A DNA stretch of 9,389 bases from Pseudomonadota bacterium (GTDB lineage: Bacteria; Pseudomonadota; Alphaproteobacteria; Micropepsales; Micropepsaceae): contig JANYBR010000309.1 in assembly GCA_025360685.1 (NCBI GenBank), forward strand, positions 1-9,389, written 5' to 3'. The position numbers and the translations under genes are program-made. Below, in pieces: positions 6,030-9,389 of the stretch (position 1 is the first letter of the stretch; the number at the start of each line of letters is the position of its first letter). The notes below the pieces were generated by a model. The model was not told the DNA's origin and searched no databases. It worked only from the letters and a program-made list of their open reading frames with translations.

Positions 6030-6380
6030 TCAAAATTCCAGGCCGCCTTCGCGAGCCGCGTCTGCGAGCGCCTTCACGCGCCCATGATAGATATAGCCGC
6101 CGCGATCGAACACGACCTGCTTAATGCCTTTGGCGATCGCGCGTTCGGCGATCTTCTTGCCGACCGTCGAGGCCGCTTCCACATTCCAGGTCTTGGGGGC
6201 CTTACCCTCTTTTTCGTTGCTGGACGCGGCGGCAAGCGTTGCCTGCGCGCGATCGTCGATGATCTGCGCGTAGATATGGCGGCCCGACCGGAATACCGAA
6301 AGGCGTGGGCGGCCGCCAGCGTTGGTGACAACGCGAAAGCGCGTGCGCTTCTTTCTGCGGTCGAAAAGCTTCGTCGTCAT
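6030..6380 (-). CDS. rplR: 50S ribosomal protein uL18 (L18)
   Basis: uL18 binds 5S rRNA and, with uL5, anchors the central protuberance of the large subunit. The 116-residue product has the basic N-terminus KLFDRRKKRTRFRV (4-17), the core GRPRLSVFRSGRHIYAQIID (23-42) and the C-terminal signature QVVFDRGGYIYHGRVKALAD (88-107), finishing with AREGGLEF. The start ATG at 6380 overlaps the rplF stop as ATGA, so translation is probably coupled to rplF. It is of normal family length, with no unusual insertions. Confidence 0.98.
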   Translation of the reverse strand: MTTKLFDRRKKRTRFRVVTNAGGRPRLSVFRSGRHIYAQIIDDRAQATLAAASSNEKEGKAPKTWNVEAASTVGKKIAERAIAKGIKQVVFDRGGYIYHGRVKALADAAREGGLEF

Positions 6381-6910
6381 TTCTTCTTGCCTTCCTTGCG
6401 GCGGACATACTCGCCCACGTACCGCACGCCCTTGCCCTTATAGGGTTCCGGCGGCCGGTAGCTGCGGATCTCGGCCGCAACCTGGCCAACCAACTGCTTG
6501 TCGATGCCCGTGATCGTCAGCATGGTCGGCTTTTCGGCCGTGATCGCGATGCCGGCAGGGATCGGATACGCCACGTCATGGCTGAAGCCGAGCTGAAGGT
6601 TCAAGTTCTTGCCCTGCACCGCGGCACGGTAGCCGACGCCCTGGATTTCCAGCTTGGACGTGAACCCGGCGGTCACGCCGACGACCAGATTGTTCACCAA
6701 GGAACGCGAAAGTCCCCACATGGCGGCTGCGCGCTCCATGTCCTTGCGAGGAGTCAGGGTGACCCCGTCGGCGCCAACGCTGGCATCAACCTCGGCCACC
6801 AACGTGACCTTCAGTTCGCCCTTCGGGCCTTTCACCTTGACGGTCCTGCCTTCGACCGACGCGGTAACGCCCTTTGGCAGTGCAACCGGCTTTTTGCCGA
6901 TACGAGACAT
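6377..6910 (-). CDS. rplF: 50S ribosomal protein uL6 (L6)
   Basis: uL6 sits near the factor-binding site and sarcin-ricin loop of the large subunit and is needed for its late assembly. The 177-residue product starts MSRIGKKPVALPKGV, has the two repeated beta-alpha domains, and carries the C-terminal signature RSYRPPEPYKGKGVRYVGEY (149-168) before a Lys/Arg tail. The start at 6910 is preferred over the adjacent ATG at 6913 because GGGAGC upstream is better spaced and MSRIGK is the family N-terminus; a longer frame reaching 6970 overlaps rpsH and is rejected. It follows the rpsH stop by 10 nt and overlaps rplR by 4 nt. Confidence 0.97.
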   Translation of the reverse strand: MSRIGKKPVALPKGVTASVEGRTVKVKGPKGELKVTLVAEVDASVGADGVTLTPRKDMERAAAMWGLSRSLVNNLVVGVTAGFTSKLEIQGVGYRAAVQGKNLNLQLGFSHDVAYPIPAGIAITAEKPTMLTITGIDKQLVGQVAAEIRSYRPPEPYKGKGVRYVGEYVRRKEGKKK

Positions 6911-6920
6911 CATGCGCTCC

Positions 6921-7319
6921 CTAGAACACCTGGCAGAGGACTTCGCCGCCCACATTCTTTTCCCGGGCATGGGTGTCGGTCATCACGCCCTGTGGCGTGG
7001 AAACAATCGACACACCAAGTCCCTGGCGATGGGGCTTGAGTTCCTTCACCGACGTATAGACCCGGCGGCCTGGCGTCGAGACGCGCTTCAACTCGCGAAT
7101 GACGGGCTGGCCTTCATGGTACTTCAGTTCGATTTCGACCTCGCGGGCGCCGGACTTCACTTCGACTTCGGTGTAGCCGCGGATGAAACCTTCGTCCTTG
7201 AGCACGTCGAGCAGCCGCGCGCGAAGCCGCGAATTGGGCGACTTCACCTTGGCCAGGCCGCGAAGCTGACCGTTGCGGATGCGCGTCAATAGATCGCCAA
7301 TCGGATCGGTGATCGCCAT
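6921..7319 (-). CDS. rpsH: 30S ribosomal protein uS8 (S8)
   Basis: uS8 binds helix 21 of 16S rRNA and organises the central domain; in E. coli it also represses its own spc operon by binding mRNA at rplE. The 132-residue product shows the N-terminal helix DPIGDLLTRIRNGQL (5-19), the middle strand region with GQPVIRELKRVSTPGRRVY (70-88), and the C-terminal signature STPQGVMTDTHAREKNVGG (107-125) ending EVLCQVF. ATG 7319 has AAGGAG upstream at a slightly long spacing of about 10 nt. Gaps to rpsN (14 nt) and rplF (10 nt) are operon-like. Length is normal. Confidence 0.98.
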   Translation of the reverse strand: MAITDPIGDLLTRIRNGQLRGLAKVKSPNSRLRARLLDVLKDEGFIRGYTEVEVKSGAREVEIELKYHEGQPVIRELKRVSTPGRRVYTSVKELKPHRQGLGVSIVSTPQGVMTDTHAREKNVGGEVLCQVF

Positions 7320-7333
7320 ATCCTTCGTTCTCC

Positions 7334-7639
7334 TTACCAGCTCGCCTTGGTCATGCCAGGGATCTGGCCAAAATTCGCTAGATCGCGAAGTGCGATGCGC
7401 GACAGTCTAACTTTGCGATAAAAGCCTTTCGGACGGCCGCTGAGATCGCAGCGGTGATGAATCCGCGTCTTGGACGAGTTGCGCGGCAGCTTGGCCAGCT
7501 TCAGACGCGCCGCGAAGCGTTCCTCCGTGGGAACCTTCATGTCGTCCGCCTTGGCCTTCAACGCGGCACGGCGGGCGGCATATTGCGCCACCAACTTCTC
7601 GCGCTTCTTGTTCCGGTTGATCTGGCTCGTTTTCGCCAT
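7334..7639 (-). CDS. rpsN: 30S ribosomal protein uS14 (S14), zinc-free long form
   Basis: uS14 lies in the head of the small subunit near the A site and contacts uS3, uS10 and uS19. The 101-residue product is the long paralogue type: it lacks the CXXC pairs of the zinc form (the only cysteine is Cys64) and has the N-terminal helical segment NRNKKREKLVAQYAARRAAL (8-27). The C-terminal signature runs from RNSSKTRIHHRCDLSGRPKG (53-72) through FYRKVRLSRIALRDLA to the terminal KASW. ATG 7639 follows TGAGGA, which includes the rplE stop, suggesting coupling to rplE (11-nt gap). Nothing unusual otherwise. Confidence 0.98.
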   Translation of the reverse strand: MAKTSQINRNKKREKLVAQYAARRAALKAKADDMKVPTEERFAARLKLAKLPRNSSKTRIHHRCDLSGRPKGFYRKVRLSRIALRDLANFGQIPGMTKASW

Positions 7640-7650
7640 TTCGTTCGTCC

Positions 7651-8328
7651 TCAGTTCACAAACGGGAACTGGAAGCCCTTGAGAAGCTCTTTGGCTTCTC
7701 CATCGGTCTTCGCAGTCGTGTTGATGATGATGTCCATGCCCCAGACCGTTTCGGTCTTGTCGTAATCGATCTCGACGAAGACGATGTGTTCCTTCAAGCC
7801 CATGGCATAATTGCCCTCGCCGTCGAAGCTGGAGCCTTTGACGCCGCGGAAGTCACGCACGCGGGGCAGCGCCATCGTGATCAGGCGATCCATGAACTCG
7901 TACATCTGGTCGCGGCGCAGAGTGACCTTCACGCCGACCGGACGGCCGGCTGTGATCTTGAATGTGGAAATCGCCTTCTTGGCGCGCGTAATCACGGCCT
8001 TCTGGCCGGCAATTGCGGTCAGATCGTTGAGCGCGGCCTGGATTTTCTTGGTGTCCTGCGATCCTTCGCCCGCGCCGATGTTCAGCACGATCTTGTTGAT
8101 GCGCGGGACCTGGAGAAGGTTCGTGTAGCCGAACTTCTTCATCAGTTCCGGGCGGATGACGTCGTTGTAGCGCTTCTTGAAGCGCGGCGTGTAGTTTGGG
8201 TCGCGCTGACGCTCGCCGACAGCCACCTGCGTGCCGGCGTTAATCTCGCGCTTCGCACCAGTTTTCTTGGCCGCCTTCGCGTTGGCCCGCTCGGCCTCTT
8301 GTGGATTCTTGCTGCCGGCTTCAGACAT
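7651..8328 (-). CDS. rplE: 50S ribosomal protein uL5 (L5) with N-terminal extension
   Basis: uL5 binds 5S rRNA in the central protuberance and contacts uS13 and P-site tRNA. The core from about residue 48 (PRFKKRYNDVIRPELMKKFG) to the end is standard, with VPRINKIVLNIGAGEG, KPxxTRAKK-like QKAVITRAKKAISTFKI, GRPVGVKVTLRRDQMYEF and the C-terminal DIIINTTAKTDGEAKELLKG. In front of it are about 45 extra residues rich in Ala, Lys and Glu, so the protein is 225 residues instead of about 180. ATG 8328 is supported by GAGG six bases upstream; a GTG at 8226 that would remove most of the extension lacks a ribosome binding site. The start overlaps the end of rplX by 8 nt. A longer reading from 8355 is rejected because it runs deeper into rplX and fits no signal. 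Confidence 0.95.
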   Translation of the reverse strand: MSEAGSKNPQEAERANAKAAKKTGAKREINAGTQVAVGERQRDPNYTPRFKKRYNDVIRPELMKKFGYTNLLQVPRINKIVLNIGAGEGSQDTKKIQAALNDLTAIAGQKAVITRAKKAISTFKITAGRPVGVKVTLRRDQMYEFMDRLITMALPRVRDFRGVKGSSFDGEGNYAMGLKEHIVFVEIDYDKTETVWGMDIIINTTAKTDGEAKELLKGFQFPFVN

Positions 8329-8638
8329 CGATGACCTCACCCGACTTCTTCGCAAAGCGGACCTTGCGACCGTCGTTCAGAACCTTCCAGCCGATGCGCG
8401 TCGCCGAACCGTCCTTCGGATCGACATGCGCCAGATTGGACAAATGCACGGGCGACTCTTTCGACACAATGCCGCCCTGCAGCTTTTGCGTCTGCTTTTG
8501 ATGGCGCTTGACCATGTTCACACCGGAGACCAGAGCGCGGTTTTCCTCGGCCATGACCTTCATGACCTCGCCCTTCTTTCCCCTGTCACGGCCGGTGGTG
8601 ATGATCACTCGGTCGCCCTTCTTGATTTTCGCTGGCAT
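8321..8638 (-). CDS. rplX: 50S ribosomal protein uL24 (L24)
   Basis: uL24 binds the 5' domain of 23S rRNA and initiates large-subunit assembly near the exit tunnel. The 105-residue product contains the KOW motif IKKGDRVIITTGRDRGKKG (5-23), then GVNMVKRHQKQTQKLQGGI (39-57), with the usual SPVHLSNLAHVDP stretch (62-74) and a basic C-terminus. The ATG overlaps the rplN stop as TAATG and its own end overlaps rplE by 8 nt, so it is held in a tight translational chain. Length is normal. Confidence 0.98.
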   Translation of the reverse strand: MPAKIKKGDRVIITTGRDRGKKGEVMKVMAEENRALVSGVNMVKRHQKQTQKLQGGIVSKESPVHLSNLAHVDPKDGSATRIGWKVLNDGRKVRFAKKSGEVIDV

Positions 8639-9006
8639 TACAGCACCTCCGGCGCGAGCGAAATGATTTTCATCTGGTTCTTGGCGCGCAGCTCACGGGT
8701 TACCGGTCCGAATATGCGCGTTCCGATCGGCTCGCCCTGCGCGTTAATCAGAACTGCAGCATTGCCGTCGAAGCGGATCAGGCTGCCATCCGGGCGGCGT
8801 ACGCCATGCGCGGTGCGCACGACCACGGCCTTCAGAACTTCGCCCTTCTTCACGCGGCCGCGCGGAATCGCTTCCTTGACGGATACCACGATGATGTCGC
8901 CGACCTCAGCGTACCGGCGATGGGAGCCGCCGAGCACCTTGATGCACATCACACGGCGCGCGCCGGAATTGTCGGCGACGTCGAGCTCGGTGGACATTTG
9001 AATCAT
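8638..9006 (-). CDS. rplN: 50S ribosomal protein uL14 (L14)
   Basis: uL14 sits at the subunit interface, forms inter-subunit bridges with 16S rRNA helix 14 and, in other bacteria, is the binding site of the silencing factor RsfS. The 122-residue product is fully canonical: MIQMSTELDVADNSGARRVM (1-20), GGSHRRYAEVGDIIVVSVKE (26-45), IPRGRVKKGEVLKAVVVRT (47-65), then RFDGNAAVLIN (78-88) and GTRIFGPVTRELR (95-107). ATG 9006 has GGAG about 8 nt upstream in the 25-nt gap after rpsQ. In E. coli the spc promoter lies in this gap; here I see none and the promoter is before rpsQ. Confidence 0.98.
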   Translation of the reverse strand: MIQMSTELDVADNSGARRVMCIKVLGGSHRRYAEVGDIIVVSVKEAIPRGRVKKGEVLKAVVVRTAHGVRRPDGSLIRFDGNAAVLINAQGEPIGTRIFGPVTRELRAKNQMKIISLAPEVL

Positions 9007-9031
9007 CTAATCTACTCCGGTCCCTGGCTAC

Positions 9032-9292
9032 TCATTTGCTCACGCGTTCGAACGCTTCCCAGGTCTTCAATTTGGAAAGCGGCCGGCACTCGCGAATGCG
9101 AATGATGTCGCCCGTCTTGTATTGGCCCTTCTCATCATGGGCGTGATATTTCTTCGAACGGCGCACAGTCTTCTTCATGACCGGATGCGTGAATCGGCGT
9201 TCCACCTTGACCACCACGGTCTTGTTGTGGAATCGCTGGATGTAGCTCAGCGCTTCGACGAGTGACGATGCCTTGTTAATTGCAGATTCCAT
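9032..9292 (-). CDS. rpsQ: 30S ribosomal protein uS17 (S17) with divergent N-terminus
   Basis: uS17 is an OB-fold primary binding protein of the 16S rRNA 5' domain. From residue 24 on the 86-residue product is typical: NKTVVVKVERRFTHPVMKK (23-41), VRRSKKYHAHDE (43-54), GDIIRIRECRPLSKLKTW (61-78). The first 22 residues (MESAINKASSLVEALSYIQR and two more) do not resemble the usual first strand with its LQGxVVSD motif, although the overall length is normal. ATG 9292 has AGGAG about 11 nt upstream, somewhat far. The frame stays open upstream to the window edge, but a promoter lies there and the longer translation is proline/arginine-rich and unlike uS17. No rpmC is seen ahead of it, so it appears to lead this operon. 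Confidence 0.92.
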   Translation of the reverse strand: MESAINKASSLVEALSYIQRFHNKTVVVKVERRFTHPVMKKTVRRSKKYHAHDEKGQYKTGDIIRIRECRPLSKLKTWEAFERVSK

Positions 9293-9329
9293 CGTGCAAA
9301 AAGCTCCTGACGCAAAGGGAAAGGGGCGT

Positions 9330-9358
9330 AGTCTATGAAGGCGGGGGCGGGGTGTCAA
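9330..9358 (-). promoter_or_regulatory. Sigma-70-type promoter upstream of rpsQ
   Basis: Minus-strand TTGACA (9358-9353), a 17-bp GC-rich spacer and TAGACT (9335-9330) form a strong match to the alphaproteobacterial housekeeping promoter pattern. Transcription would start near 9323, leaving a leader of about 30 nt before the rpsQ ATG. It would drive the whole rpsQ-adk unit of thirteen genes. Confidence 0.7.
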
Positions 9359-9389
9359 AAGGGAAGCAGGCTTGGAAAGCGCTGAATAG

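Noticed and set aside
5194..6087. Long plus-strand open frame (297 codons) opposite rpmD and rpsE
   Set aside because: It is antisense to two certain ribosomal genes, has no ribosome binding site or recognisable domain, and arises from the codon bias of the opposite strand.
6911..6970. Longer start for rplF
   Set aside because: It would overlap the end of rpsH and precede the universal MSRIGK start, which has its own GGGAGC site.
9293..9358. Longer start (TTG) for rpsQ adding 22 residues
   Set aside because: The TTG coincides with the -35 box and the extension is proline/arginine-rich, with no similarity to uS17.
9335..9385. Short plus-strand ORF near the right edge (16 codons from ATG)
   Set aside because: Too short, no ribosome binding site, and it sits on top of the rpsQ promoter; likely chance.

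Overview
The window is a slice of the S10-spc-alpha ribosomal protein supercluster of a bacterium, read almost entirely from the minus strand. The gene order rpsQ-rplN-rplX-rplE-rpsN-rpsH-rplF-rplR-rpsE-rpmD-rplO-secY-adk followed by rpsM-rpsK is the alphaproteobacterial arrangement: adk directly after secY, no rpmJ between secY and rpsM, a short-lid adenylate kinase and a zinc-free, long-form uS14. Base composition looks moderately GC-rich and uniform (judged by eye). I place it in Alphaproteobacteria but cannot name an order.

Right part (9389 down to 2643, minus strand): thirteen tightly packed genes run from rpsQ to adk. A good sigma-70-like promoter (TTGACA, 17 bp, TAGACT) lies just upstream of rpsQ, and no rpmC is visible in the 97 bases before it, so rpsQ looks like the first gene of this transcription unit. 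Starts and stops touch or overlap at rplN/rplX, rplX/rplE, rplF/rplR and secY/adk. The only sizeable internal gap (84 nt) is before secY and holds a perfect 8-bp inverted repeat next to the secY ribosome binding site.

Middle (991-2646, plus strand): one gene for a complete amidohydrolase of the N-acyl-D-amino-acid deacylase superfamily lies between adk and rpsM and points against the cluster. Its stop codon overlaps the adk stop convergently. It has nothing obvious to do with translation and is the main accessory element here. It keeps the HxH, GNC and SDAGAH motifs but has no histidine between residues 150 and 411.

Left part (849 down to 1, minus strand): because of that insertion, rpsM and rpsK need their own promoter. 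There is a nearly consensus one (TTGACT, 16 bp, TATAAT) back-to-back with a weaker candidate for the amidohydrolase. It would give rpsM a leader of about 137 nt with hairpin and pseudoknot potential. rpsK runs off the left edge.

The ribosomal proteins serve 50S and 30S assembly, SecY is the membrane channel for protein export, and Adk balances adenine nucleotides; all are core growth functions expected to be co-expressed. I see no new multi-gene system. The points worth a second look are the inserted amidohydrolase, the regulatory region beside it, and the unusual N-termini of uS17 and uL5.
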